64,000 bases of DNA, taken from positions 46,726,001 through 46,790,000 of the forward strand of contig CM076144.1 in the NCBI GenBank assembly GCA_038025085.1. Direction: 5' to 3'. Source of the stretch: Tetragonia tetragonoides (lineage: Eukaryota > Streptophyta > Magnoliopsida > Caryophyllales > Aizoaceae). This document shows positions 1 through 11,295 of the stretch, in pieces. How positions within the stretch are numbered: position 1 is the first letter of the stretch; each line of letters opens with the position of its first letter. The notes under the pieces were generated by a model. That model was not told where the DNA came from, made no database searches, and saw only the letters and a program-made list of their open reading frames with translations. The translations under genes were made by a program, and so were the position numbers.

Positions 1-136
1 TCATCAAGTCAATTGAACTTGCGCCAAATACCATCTCCACTTTTTTAAATGATTGCAAAATGTAGATTAACCACACTGTCAATAACTCTACAATCACTAT
101 GGTACTAGGATTTGAAATAAGCCCATTATAGACTTA

Positions 137-412
137 GGCTCCGTTTGATTCACCTGGATAAAACAGATCTGAATTGAACTGAACTGAATTGAATTTTTAA
201 ACTTGACCGTAACCATTTAAAATTCGTCCAAACATAGTCAATATTGGACTCATTTGAAAGTAAGCTTTGAGATCTTTCCGATGACATAATTTTCATCATG
301 AAATTATTTCGGAATAAAAAGTTATATGAATAATAAAGTTACACGTGAACTGAACTGAACTGGACTGAACTGAACGGAATTTAAGTACAATTAAGGTGAA
401 TCAAACAAAGCC
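137..412. mobile_element. Tourist-like MITE (PIF/Harbinger type), about 276 bp
   Basis: The left end reads GGCTCCGTTTGATTCACCT. The reverse complement of the right end reads GGCTTTGTTTGATTCACCT, giving a 19-bp terminal inverted repeat with two mismatches. Both ends are flanked by TTA (134-136 and 413-415), the target duplication expected of PIF/Harbinger MITEs. Inside each end are short GAACTGAACT-type tandem motifs. There is no coding capacity. Confidence 0.8.
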
Positions 413-1432
413 TTAAAAAAATATTAAATGGCCAAAATCATATAAATATATCATTCACACCAATATAAAAATATTACTAGATAGGGAAAAGATCCTCATA
501 CTTGGAAAGAAACTTGTAATACACAATCATGTCCAAATTTGATTATATCCTTATCAAAATAGGAAAACAATAATGCTCAATATAAATGGTGTTTTTATAG
601 GATACAACCATTATAACCATCATATAGCCAATAGCCTATAGGAATAGGATATCTCAAATATGTATTCTCTTAATTATGGTAGTTTTTATTGGATATATCT
701 TCATTATAATTTATTTTGGGGCATATAAAATGATATCCTATTGGACACGAAATCACTTTTTTCAGGAAGTGAGTTGTTTTCTCTCTCTTAAATATTTCTC
801 TCTCTCACAACTGTTTGTTTTCAAAAATGAGAACAAGAAAAATAATAATCCAAATCCAATCCAAATCACCGCTAACTGAAATTAAGGTGCGATGACGTTA
901 AGAAGACAAAAACCTCATTAATATTATTAATTATTCTTTTTATTTTTTGGGTTGGGTTGGGTGAACAAATAAAGAGCAGAGAGTTAGAAATCAAGTAGAA
1001 AACCGACTTCCTTCTTCTCTCCCCTTCTCTCTCTCTCCTCACCGCGCTCCGTTCGCCCCAGTTTCTCTCTCCTCTTTCACTCTCTGATGAATTAATTCTC
1101 TCTCTTCGATCCAAACCCTAATTTGAATTATATCTCCCCCAAATAAATCAAATCCTCAACAATGTCGGTTATTTTGAATTGATCTCTGGTGATCTCAATT
1201 CGCCACTTCGTGTTCTGCTTTTCTCTGTGAGTTTTTTGAATAAATTAATTTCGTATTTAATTGGCATTTTTTAATTAGTTGATTTATCGTGATCTCGTTG
1301 AGGATATATATCTGAATTGTTTTTGTTGTCGTGTTTTCGTGGTGATCTGATCGTTTGTATTAGTGAATTGGAAATAATTGAAAGTAAAATATCGAATCTG
1401 TGTGATTTTTTGTTGTTGTTGTTGTTGAAATA
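413..1432 (+). promoter_or_regulatory. Upstream region and CT-rich leader of the proton pump-interactor gene
   Basis: There is no gene in this stretch. From about 1010 to 1110 the plus strand is strongly CT-rich (repeated TCTCTCTC blocks), typical of a plant 5' untranslated leader just downstream of a transcription start. The rest up to the ATG at 1433 is AT-rich and may hold a leader intron, with a GTGAG near 1227 as a possible donor, but I could not fix an acceptor. The small reading frames here show no coding features. Confidence 0.45.
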
Positions 1433-4400
1433 ATGGAGGTTGATACAGTGGCTAAGATTGAGGGTTCTAAAGTGGTGGTTGAGGGGGAGAAGTGTGGGTT
1501 AGATATGAGTTCATATGAGGATCTACCCAGACCGAGTGTCGGTGGTAGTGGTAATAGTAATGGTGGGGGTGAGTGTAATGGTGATAATAAGGATGATTAT
1601 GTGTTTATTAATGGAAGTGATGCTGCTTCTGATGATCATGGCGAACGGGATGGTAATGGGGAAATTAATGGTTCTGGATCAAATGTTGTTGATTCTGTTG
1701 AGAAAGTGGAAGAGAGTGATAATAAGGTTAATGAGGGTGATAATAAGGTTAATGAGAGTGATCAATTGTTATGTCATAGTGGGGAGAGTGATAAATTGAA
1801 TAGTGTGATCGAAGTAGATAGTGGGGAATTGAAGGTTGTGAATGGGGTCAATGTGGAAACAGAGAGTGAGGGTAAAATTGAGGGTGGGGAATTAGTGATG
1901 GAGAATGGGGAGAAAGACTTACAGAGTGAGGTTATATTGGGGGATGCGGAAGTAGCGGTTGAGAATGGTGATAGTAATCATATTGAGGGTGATGTTGACA
2001 ATAAGGTTAGGGATTCTGAAGTTGTGGAAGGAAATAATACTACATCCGTGCCCGGTGGGTTAAAGGATGGGGATTCATGTATTGAGAATTTGGTTTTAGA
2101 TGATGATGATAAAGACAAGATTCCCCTGGTTGTAGATAGGGGTTTTGATGCCAGATTACCTGATAAGGCTGAGGTGCAAAATGGGACTGCAATTACGGAC
2201 GTCATACATCTGGTTGCTGATGAATGTACTGAGGAGCAACAGCATTTTGTGGAGCCTCAGAGACATGAAGATCTGGATGACAAACCTGAAACATTAGAGT
2301 TTGAAGCAGGGGAGCCTCAGGTGGTTGAGGACAATGTTCAGCCTCATGTAGATGAGGTTGAGGTTAGACAAATCGATCCATTAGATTGCAGTGGAAAGGA
2401 ATCAAAGCCTTCTGAGGATGACATTGCACATCAGTCGGTTAGCGGAGTCTTAGAAATGCAGCCATCAGATAGTGAGCTCAGTGGCTCACAGTTCCCTGAC
2501 AGTTCTGAACTGCAAACAGTGGACGGTGAGGATAATGTTCAACCTCAGGCAGATGAGGTTGAGGTTAGAGAAATGGAACCATTGGATAGCAGTCTGATGG
2601 AACCAAAGCCTTCCGAGGCTGATATTGGACATCAGTCTCTGGAGAGCGGAGTCTCAGAAGTTCAGCCATCTGACAGTGATTTTAAGGGTCCACATCTCCC
2701 TGAGAGTTCTGAACCTCAGCCAGTGGATGGCGAGGCGAAGGAGTCATTGCTTGGTGATGCAGATACTGTAGATCAGTCATTGGACTGTCTTCAGCCTGAA
2801 CTACAAACCACTGATGAAGAGAGTAAAGAATTGGATCCGAATGAAGCAGAGACTGAGGTCAAGGAACATGGTGATTTTGATGTGGTTGCCAGAAACCAGG
2901 AGCTTAGCTCTGTGGATTCAGAGGCTGTTTCATGTGAAGTACCACAGAGTGTGGAAGGTGAGATTAAGGGTATACATGCGGCAAACTCGATTACAGAGTC
3001 AGAAGAGGTTAATGAGTTCCACACTGTACCTGTGCAGTCTGAGGGAGCAGGGAATGAGAGTGGTTTGGTGTCAACTGCCCTGGAGGTGGAGAATTCAGTC
3101 TTTGACAGTACTGATCATGCTGATGTAAGCAAAATTGATTTAACTGCTGAAGTTGAAAAGAGTGACACAACTTTGGCGGTGGATGTGCAGTCTGATACAG
3201 GAGACAAGCCTATAGTTGTTTGTGAGGCGAATGGGGTAGATGGGCAAGAAAAATCAGAGTTGCTTGCTGAAGTAGTAGAAAGTCGAGATTCTTCAGCTGA
3301 AGAGGCTGTTCATCTGGATCAAGTGGCGGAAGAGACGGGTTCAGTCAGTGTGATGGACAAGGAAATTTCTTCGGAGGACCTTGGCTTAGAAAAAACCATG
3401 GCAGTTGAGGAGGCATCCAGCCTGTCAAATTTACAAGGTGCCAATGGGGCAGCTGTGGATGATGATGGGGATGATCTGGGTGGAATTGTTGCCACGGAAA
3501 ACAAAGGTTCTGATGATGTTACTAATCACAGTCAAACTATTTCTTTGTCCAATGCGACGTCTGTTGACGCAGAGGGTGGTTTAAGAGCTGAAGAAAGTGA
3601 CTTGAGCAAATCTGTTGATAGTGCAGCAGACTTGCCTGTTCCTTCTGACCATGACAACATAAAAGAACAAGGAGTAGCGGACAATGCTTCTTGTGTTGCT
3701 GATGATTCTCCAAGCTGCTCTGCTGGTGATACTTGTCCTCAACCCAAAGTGGAAAGCGGCAATGGTTCCTATCTCGTTCATGATACTGGATTGCCACCGG
3801 GAGATGCAGATGGTGATGTTGATATGGTGAAGAACTCAAATTGCATTTCTGATGGCACTTCAAAACCCAAGATCAGTTTTGGTTCCTTTGAGTGCGAAGC
3901 ACCATTCTCACACAATGATGTTAATGCACAACCTGAAGTTTCAAACAGGTCCATTAAAATCACCAGCTCAGAGTCCAAGGTCAAACCTAGCAATGGTGTG
4001 GCCCTATTGAATACTGAGCCTAATGGGGTTCATCTGACTGGGTATAACGATGATAAAACAAGTGCTCAAGATTTGTCTGTCGAGTGTTCTAATAAAGATG
4101 ATGTGTCAGCATCACCTCTCCAAGGATCTGGAGTTGATGCCTCCAATGGACAGACTGAGGTGGTGAGGCGTCCCTTTTACTACTTGATCAGGATTCCTAG
4201 GTATGACGAAGACAATCTTAGAGAGCAGATTAGATTAAGTGAGATGGAAGTTCAAGAGAAGACTCGAAGTAGAGATTCTGTTAGGGTTGAATATCAAAAG
4301 ACAAAGGTAATTATTTTGACATACTGCTTTTTTTTTTTTTTTTGGTTTTTGTTTTCTGGATCTTCAATTTACCAATTTTTTGGTTTGCTTCTTTGCGCAG

Positions 4401-6998
4401 GCTATTGTTAATGAACTTAAATCTAGCTTTCAAGCTGCCAAAGCACAAGAGAGAGCTGCACGTGATTTGGTGATGGCAAAAAAGCGGGAGATCAACTCTG
4501 CCCATTCTTTGATAAACCTTGCAAAGGATGCAATGACAGTTGAAGATTTTCAGAGCCGGGTAGGCATTGTTTTTACTGAAGTACTTAAATTTGTTTCTCA
4601 ATCCTCATTGCACATGCTCAGTAATTTTTAAAGAACAATTAATAATCCTATGTTTGGAAGCAGATACTTAACATGGAACACAAGATACAACACGAGACCC
4701 TGAAATTGAACGAAGAGAAACAGCTAGTCCGTGAAATAAAGCAAATGAAGATTCTTAGGGATAAACTCTCTGCTGACACACGCAGTCAGGAAAATCTTCA
4801 GCAGGCTTTGGACCAGAGAGTTGAAGTTGAAGAGCATTTGAAGGTGCGAAAATCTTGTTCCAATGTTTCCATTGTCTTCTTTGCAAGTTAAGTTCATCCA
4901 GATTTTTTGATATGATGTGCCTTGGTATACAGGTTTTGAGGAAAGAGATGGATGCTCTCAGAGATGATCTTTCTAAAGCAGAACAAAGTGCCATAGTTGC
5001 TAGGAAGAAATATGATGATCAAGGTTGCTTGCTGAATGATTTGTATGATCGATTCACATCTGCTGATATTATTCGGCAAAAGGCATATGAAGGCTTACTG
5101 ACCCTAAGGAAACAGTGGTCCGCAAAGGTTTGTTGCCATTATCATTCTATGATGATTTTGATGTGATATAAGTTAATACTATCATGAATATGTGAGTGAA
5201 ATTGCTTGAAGGATATGATTTCCTATGTGGCTAATTTAGCTTTCAGTTGTGGCTTTGAGGTTTGAATCAGACCTGTTGGAGTTAGTCAGTGGAGTTCTGT
5301 TTTGGCAGAATCCATACTATCCCATCTACTTTAATAAGCCCTTTGCATGCTGTTCATCCAAGTTGTTGCTTCCCCCCCTGCCCCCCCCCCCCCCGGGTGA
5401 GAAAAGGGGGGGGAGGGGGGTTGTCTGACACAGGCTTTAATAGTACTTAGAACTTGTTGCTACTGGTGGCAAGATATCTTGTACTTACTCTCCTTAGTTT
5501 TGTTTTAATTTCCGAACTTAAATGACATGGAATTTTTTTAATATTTATTTGATTTTCTACCTGCAAGTAAGCCTCATTAGTTTAAGGTGGTACCCTAAAT
5601 TGCAGAACAAGTATTTCTGGAGTTACAAGGATGATGCGAAAGCAGCTAATGATTTTGTAATGGCTGGGGACAAGGATAATCTTGAGCGTCATTGTGTCAA
5701 CCAGGTAAGCCGAGCTGCTGTGCTTTTAGTCCTTCTATATGATGGCAATGAGCTGTAACTGTGATAATTTGGTTTTGTGTTTCTTTGACATGCCTATCTT
5801 CTCATTGATTGTTTAGGTGGAGAAGGTTATGGAACTGTGGAATAAAAGTGATGAGTTTAGAAAGGAATACATCAGATGCAACACGAGGAGTACATTGAGG
5901 AGATTGAGAACATTAGATGGTCGATCTCTTGGCCAATATGAGGAGCCACCATTGTTGGCAAATGTTTCTGATGTTAGGGTAACATCCTCGGCGAAGGTCA
6001 ACTCGATGGCAACGGTTTCAACCAAGGAATCAGATATGCCCCCATTACCTAAAACCTCGGTAGATAGTTCCTCAAAGAAAGTTATGGAGCAGAAGAATAA
6101 GCCTGTTCTAGTCAAAAAGATGGCTGAAGCTACATCTCAGAATGGCTTAGCTGAAGCTAAATCTAAGAGCAGCTTAGCTGAAGCTTCCGGCAGAACTGAG
6201 ATAAAAGAGGAGAACGAAAAGCGCAAGCTGACAAAAGAGGAAGAGGAATTAGCTAAGAAAGCAGAACAAGCAAGGAGAGAGGAGGAGGCCGCAAGATTGA
6301 GGGAGCAGCGCAGATTGGAGGAGAAAGCTAAAGCACAGGAGGCACTAGAGAGGAAGAAAAAAATGGCAGAGAAAGCCAAAGCTAGGGCCGAGTTTAGAGC
6401 CCAAAAGGAAGCTGAACAAAAGGAGAAGGTAATTCCTGTCAGTTCCTTCTTATCTGGAGGAAATCATAGCTATCTGATCTATAAGGAGACTTTAAGAATC
6501 TCTCTGAATATTGTCTTTAATAAAAACAGAAACAAAGACTCCCTCTGAATACTTGCGAAATGCTGGTTTGAAATCTTCCTGAGTTCATTTGTTTTGCAGT
6601 CGAGGTGTCATCCTAATTTTTGGTTTAATTTTTCTGATGCTTTGTAGGAGAGGGAGAAGAGGGCAAAGAAGAAAGAAAAGAAAAAGGGCATTGTCTCAGA
6701 GGCTGCTGAAAGTGAGCCTGTTCTTCTACCAGAAGCCTCATCTGAGACAATCAGGGAACCTGAAGTCGCAGAAAAGCCTATGGCAGTGGCAAAGAAGCCC
6801 CAGAAGCCTTCACTATATGCAAAGCAGATAAAAACAACTAAATCCATTCCTCCCCCTCTCCGTAACAGGAGTAAGAGAAGGATTCAACAATGGATGTGGG
6901 TCCTTGTTGCTGTCGTGGGTGTCCTAGCTTTATTCTTTTTGGGGAACAGCAAATTTTTCCGGAACAACAGGCTCTTAAGTTTTGGCCCAGCTTTTTAA
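1433..6998 (+). CDS. Proton pump-interactor (PPI1-like) protein, long acidic N-terminus, C-terminal membrane anchor
   Basis: Seven exons keep frame: 1433-4306, 4401-4559, 4664-4843, 4933-5127, 5606-5704, 5817-6428 and 6648-6998, giving about 1489 residues. The conserved PPI block starts near residue 910 (VVRRPFYYLIRIPRYDEDN) and runs into long coiled coil through exons 2-6. A Lys/Glu-rich helix (EEEELAKKAEQARREEEAA) follows, then one hydrophobic span at about residues 1456-1472 near the C-terminus. In Arabidopsis, PPI1 binds the regulatory tail of the plasma-membrane H+-ATPase and is ER/plasma-membrane associated; that role here is inference from family. Arabidopsis PPI1 is roughly 600 residues. 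The extra length is almost all in exon 1, which is acidic, low complexity and holds an internal tandem repeat. The start ATG is the first in the long frame and follows the CT-rich leader. Every internal junction uses GT-AG. Confidence 0.88.
2330..2734 (+). repeat. In-frame tandem duplication inside exon 1 of the PPI-like gene
   Basis: Two adjacent units, 2330-2530 (67 codons) and 2531-2734 (68 codons), encode diverged versions of the same acidic segment. Each starts DNVQP..DEVEVR and ends with a VDGE block, with shared KPSE.DI.HQS in the middle. A smaller repeat at about 1717-1765 encodes NKVNE twice. Both keep the reading frame. Confidence 0.85.
5370..5421. repeat. Poly-C / poly-G foldable tract in an intron of the PPI-like gene
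   Basis: A run of C broken by a single G is followed within about 15 bases by a run of G broken by single A bases. The two could pair as a G:C hairpin. It lies in the intron between the exons ending at 5127 and starting at 5606. Confidence 0.7.
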
Positions 6999-8290
6999 GC
7001 ACCATTATCAACATAGGTTTGAGATATATTTTAGATATTCAATTCTTTTTACTCTCCTGGCTTCTTGTCTCCTCCTTCACATGCTGTTGTTGAAGTGGTT
7101 TTCATACTCATTCGTAGATTGTTTGCTGAGATTCACCAAGCGAACAGAAATATAAAATATTTGGATTGCATTTATAAATTAATAATTTTACCGATTTCTG
7201 AAGTACTATACAGATTTGAACTGCTTAAAGTTTTGTCTCCCGAGTACTATAAAGCATTTGTCACTCTTCCCTCACTTTTTTATTTTTTATATTTCCTTTT
7301 ATTATTATTATTATTTTTGGCTATGTTGCATTTAATGTTATCTTTGATATCCCGTTTCATGGATATAGTGGTTTGGTAATATATATATACTGTTTTATTC
7401 TAGAATCATTTTTCAATTCTATATACTTCTATAATTTTTTTTTAACCTTAAAGATAGCATATGCTTTAGCAGTTGCATTACTCTGGTGTGGATTGCAGGC
7501 ATGTCTTTGGTATGTTACTCTATCTGAAAACATGACATACGTCACATGTAATTGATATCCTGCTGGGGCTAAACATATATTACCTCTCAGATGAAACTAA
7601 GGTGGAGTTTACTTGCTAGCAATGGTGATTACAATGTAATTCACCATTTTATAGAGTAAATGAGTTGTAGAGAAGAGTTGTAAACTTCGGTTTTAGCCAG
7701 TAGACACTGCTATCTATGAAAGATTTCTACCTATTGCATATGCAGTGTTTAGTAATTTAGTCTTGTATTTGTTGGTGTTATTTCTGTCCTTGTTGTTTGT
7801 GTCTGGTGAAGGTGAGTATGGAATGGTGTGTAGTTGGACGTTTGGTGTCAAATCGGATCCTTACCCTTGTTGTCCAGATACCATCTACACCAATCTCTTG
7901 CAACTTCCTACTTCCTTCCCCTTTTTGGATCTCCCTTCGTCTGCCCTTAGTTTCATAGGGCTCTTTAATGTGTGAAAATTTCCTTACCTTTCTCTATTTA
8001 TTTATTTTTTGATTTTTTTTTGTTGGTAGTCCTTCTCAGCATCTCCGAGTCTTCTTCCTTGAAGACTTTTCTCTTCTTCTATGATAATGCTATCGTTGAC
8101 TTTAAATTCATGTAGTCCTTGGTTAACTTGTAAGTTCAAATTACCAGTTTATGTATCTGTCTAACACTGCTCTCTGATTTCCTTTGAGAAGAATATAGCT
8201 CTTATCTTAGGTAGAAAATAAGTACCCCGTGTTGACTGTGCTGCACCTATTATATAGAAGCTGATGAATATGTGTCTGGTATTGGCAAAA
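6999..8290. other. Gene-free stretch downstream of the PPI-like gene
   Basis: The first part is presumably 3' untranslated sequence of the PPI-like gene. Near 7600-7690 is a short segment resembling the left part of the MITE at 17439, starting after CTAAG and containing TTACTTG and TACAATGTAAT. The reading frames here have no recognisable protein. Confidence 0.4.
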
Positions 8291-8789
8291 GAACTTGCTG
8301 ACTGGTATTGGCAAAGTGACTGGTATTAAAAAGCGCGCCTGACGCGTGAGGTGCGCCTAGGCGTGAGGCGCAGCAGCCCATCGCTTTTTGAGGGTGAGGC
8401 GAGGCGATTTCACTGAGGCGCACCTGAGGCGCATCTTAGATAGATTTTGATGAAAAAAACATTTATTTTATAGCATTTTTTCTGTCATACACTGGTGCGC
8501 CTCACCTCACTGAGGCGCGCACCTTCGCCTTGCGCCTTGCGCCTAGGCTCTATGGACCTCTATCGCCTCATTGCGCCTCGCGCCTTTTAATACATTGGTT
8601 GTGTGTGTGTGTCTTTTGGTTAGTCTTATACTCTTATCCTCTATACTGTATATTCTTATGCTGAATTGTTTTTAGTAATATCACAGCTAAATTACGTCTA
8701 CTATATCAGATCATCTACGTTAACGTATTTGGTCTTATGCCTGACGTTTGTTTTTGTAGAGAACTTGCTGACTGGTATTGGCAAAGTGA
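8291..8789. repeat. 29-bp direct repeat flanking a foldback element
   Basis: The same 29 bases, beginning GAACTTGCTGACTGGTATTG, occur at 8291-8319 and 8761-8789. The copy at 8761 is preceded by TTTTTGTAG and followed at about 8802 by GTAAGT, so it looks like part of a small exon. A third partial copy of CTGGTATTGGCAAA lies just upstream at about 8276. Confidence 0.8.
8323..8593. mobile_element. GC-rich foldback (MITE-like) element
   Basis: The left end is GTATTAAAAAGCGCG and the right end is CGCGCCTTTTAATAC, an imperfect terminal inverted repeat. The arms are rich in GAGGCG / CGCCTC words and surround a short AT-rich loop at about 8440-8490. It is a strong GC island in AT-rich DNA. I see no clear target duplication at its edges. 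It has no coding capacity. Confidence 0.65.
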
Positions 8790-9555
8790 TCCGACGCAAC
8801 GCGTAAGTTGCAACTTTCTATATTCATTAAGTTTCCAGAACTGTGTTTTTGTGGAACTGGATTGCTCTGGTTGATTATGATTTAGGACATGAAGACGGGT
8901 GTTGTTTGGTTTGTTTTGTAGAAGACATGTTATAACTTATGATTGATCTTATTTGACACTTTAGGATAATGCTATTTTTATGAGCTTGGAAAGTACATGT
9001 GTTGGTTATACGGGGAAAGTAGAAATGAAACAAAGTTCGGAGGTTCTAACTCTGATCTGTGAGAATTTTCAGATAACTTGAAGTGAAGTTTCTGCAATGT
9101 TTGTGAGTAATGCACATGCAGATTTGCTTAAGCAGGTAGCAAAATTATTATTCAGTGTGGATTATAAGGTACAGCGTGTTGCGGTTATCATGTTGTGTGC
9201 TATTAGGCGTCAGCTGTGTTTGATCATATCCTTTATATGGCTTCTGACATTCGAGCCAAGCTAAGGTTGTATTCCTTCAAATGTGGATTAGAAATGGTTG
9301 GCTTGTCACTTAACTCTTGACACTATATGGTGGGAGATTCAAATATATATTGTTGATTCAAAGATGCTTGTCATTGATCATTGGATTGCCTTCTGTTTTT
9401 CTGTGACCTTCAGCTACATTTATAGCTGGAATGCTCGAAACAGCTCTCATCTTCTGACGATGAGTTCGAAGACTTGTACAGTTGTACATGCTTCATGCTA
9501 TGGATGAAAGGTTTTTTTTTTTTTTTTCGTTTTTTTTTTGGTGTTTTACTGTTTA
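8594..9555. other. Gene-free stretch with splice-like signals
   Basis: No coding region was found. The piece 8759-8802 is bounded by TTTTTGTAG and GTAAGT and could be an exon of a non-coding or 3'UTR transcript. I cannot assign it to a gene. Poly-T runs lie at about 9510-9540. Confidence 0.3.
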
Positions 9556-9559
9556 GCAT

Positions 9560-9670
9560 TATTGGTTAAGAGCAGCTCACAACTTGAAAGATGAAGAGGG
9601 GACTCCAAGTTGTGAGCCTTGAAAATCGAACTCACATTTTGTTAGTGGAAAGTGGTAATGATACCAATTC
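9560..9670 (-). mobile_element. Possible SINE head (tRNA-derived), minus strand
   Basis: On the minus strand the piece contains ATTGGTATCATTACC followed about 30 bases later by GTGAGTTCGATTTTC. This resembles the A and B boxes of a tRNA-derived SINE. No A-tail or target duplication is clear, so this is tentative. Confidence 0.3.
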
Positions 9671-10698
9671 ATTCATAAAAAGTTTCAGGCAAATACACAG
9701 GTAAATATATTGAAACAAGTGCAAAATATATTGGACGGATACAACTTCCAATTAAACTGTTTGAATTCACTTATTGATTGAGTTCGTCAAAATTTGACAA
9801 TTAAGCATTTGTTGTTGATGATAATTTCTTGTGAGACCAATTCACAGAAAAATGGGGTCACCATTTAGAAATATAGGGGTTACTTATGGTGAGTAGTGAC
9901 TCTTGTTTTCTCAAAAAGCAAACTTCGTCTAGGCCAAAAGTTACGAAAAGATCATCTTATAAACATTTTGGTATAATAGTTTTAATTTTTAGGAAGTCTT
10001 ATATGTACCATTTGTTTTTACGTAAATGGGCAAGTCCAAACTACATCACAATTAAACCATGTTTAACTCCTAAATCTTAAAATAACATGATCCTTTCTCA
10101 TGGGAGTGTCTTCATTCTACATTTCCTAAGACTATATAAACTCTCATTTGCAAATCAACCCGCCACTTCATTTACTTGTATATAAATGTCTTTATTTGAG
10201 TGACTTTCACTTTTCTATTCGTCTTCTTGATAAAATTTCCATTCTTGACACTCTACAATAATTCAACGTACTAATGTTTAACACAAAATTTCGTATGAGG
10301 CAGTTTTAAGGTGAGACCTCTCATACAAGCTTGATATCATGCAACGTCATGCTTGTATATAGAGCCATAGAGGTACCCTCACCTTGAGGGAGACTTATAC
10401 AAGGAATATTTGATGAGTTAGGGTCGTCTCCCGTATAGTTGTCCAAATATAGTGTGATTCCTTAGTCTAATTATGCCACGTCACTTATCATATTTTTCGC
10501 TGTTGTTTGTGAGATGGAGTACTACTACTACTACCACATTTACCGTACCATACCTACCTTTAGCCTCATAATTGAGAGATGATACTTCTAACCATAAGTA
10601 TTAAGCGTTTTTTTATTTTTGAATATTGTTTTTTTTTATCAAGGAAAATAGAACTTGTCATTCATAAAACGTCATAATACATTTATTTTTGAATATTG
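9671..10698. other. Gene-free intergenic sequence
   Basis: AT-rich sequence without a supported gene on either strand. A short inverted motif around 10295-10325 (GTATGAGGCAG ... CCTCTCATAC) may be the remnant of a small foldback element. Confidence 0.35.
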
Positions 10699-10703
10699 TT
10701 AGT

Positions 10704-10896
10704 TGTAGGACTTGGACCAAACAATTAGAAGTGTATTTTTTATTTTTTTGAAAGAATCAAATAATTAGTTTGTGTAGGTGCTCCAAGAAATTTGAACCCA
10801 CAATCTGATATGCAAGTTGTTATCAGTGAGCCAACACCTTTTGGTTGTAGGAGTTGTAGTTATAGGACTTGGACCAAACAATAGAAGTGTATTTTT
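10704..10896 (-). mobile_element. SINE-like insertion between 36-bp direct repeats
   Basis: Minus-strand sequence at about 10740-10845 begins GGTGTTGGCTCACTGATAAC and has a B-box-like GTGGGTTCAAATTTC. It ends in an A-rich tail, seen on the plus strand as TATTTTTTATTTTTTTGAAAG. On both sides lies GGACTTGGACCAAACAAT followed by AGAAGTGTATTTTT, at about 10707-10741 and 10864-10896. The repeats are longer than a normal target duplication. Confidence 0.5.
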
Positions 10897-11126
10897 GCAT
10901 TTTGGATCACTTTACCAGACAAAAACTCGCATTCTCTTATTGATCGGCACACAAGGAACATTACACATTTACACACAAGGAAATCAGATCAAGAACATTG
11001 ATTGGCAGTTTATTTTATTTATGCTGCTCTGACTTTCGAGAAATACATTTCGTGTCCCCCCAAATTTTTTGGAATCTCTCTCTGTCTCTCTGAATCTCCA
11101 TTGTTAGGATCTTTTACCAACCCAGG

Positions 11127-11218
11127 ATGAACGAAGAACAACGATCCCTCATTCTTAAATCATCCTCCCATTTCCCACCACCCAAAGGTGCACTCAAAAC
11201 ACCTTTCTACATCAATTT

Positions 11219-11295
<77 letters not shown>

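Noticed and set aside
1515..3993. Several open frames on both strands overlapping exon 1 of the PPI-like gene
   Set aside because: They are shadow frames of a long, low-complexity coding exon and show no domain of their own.
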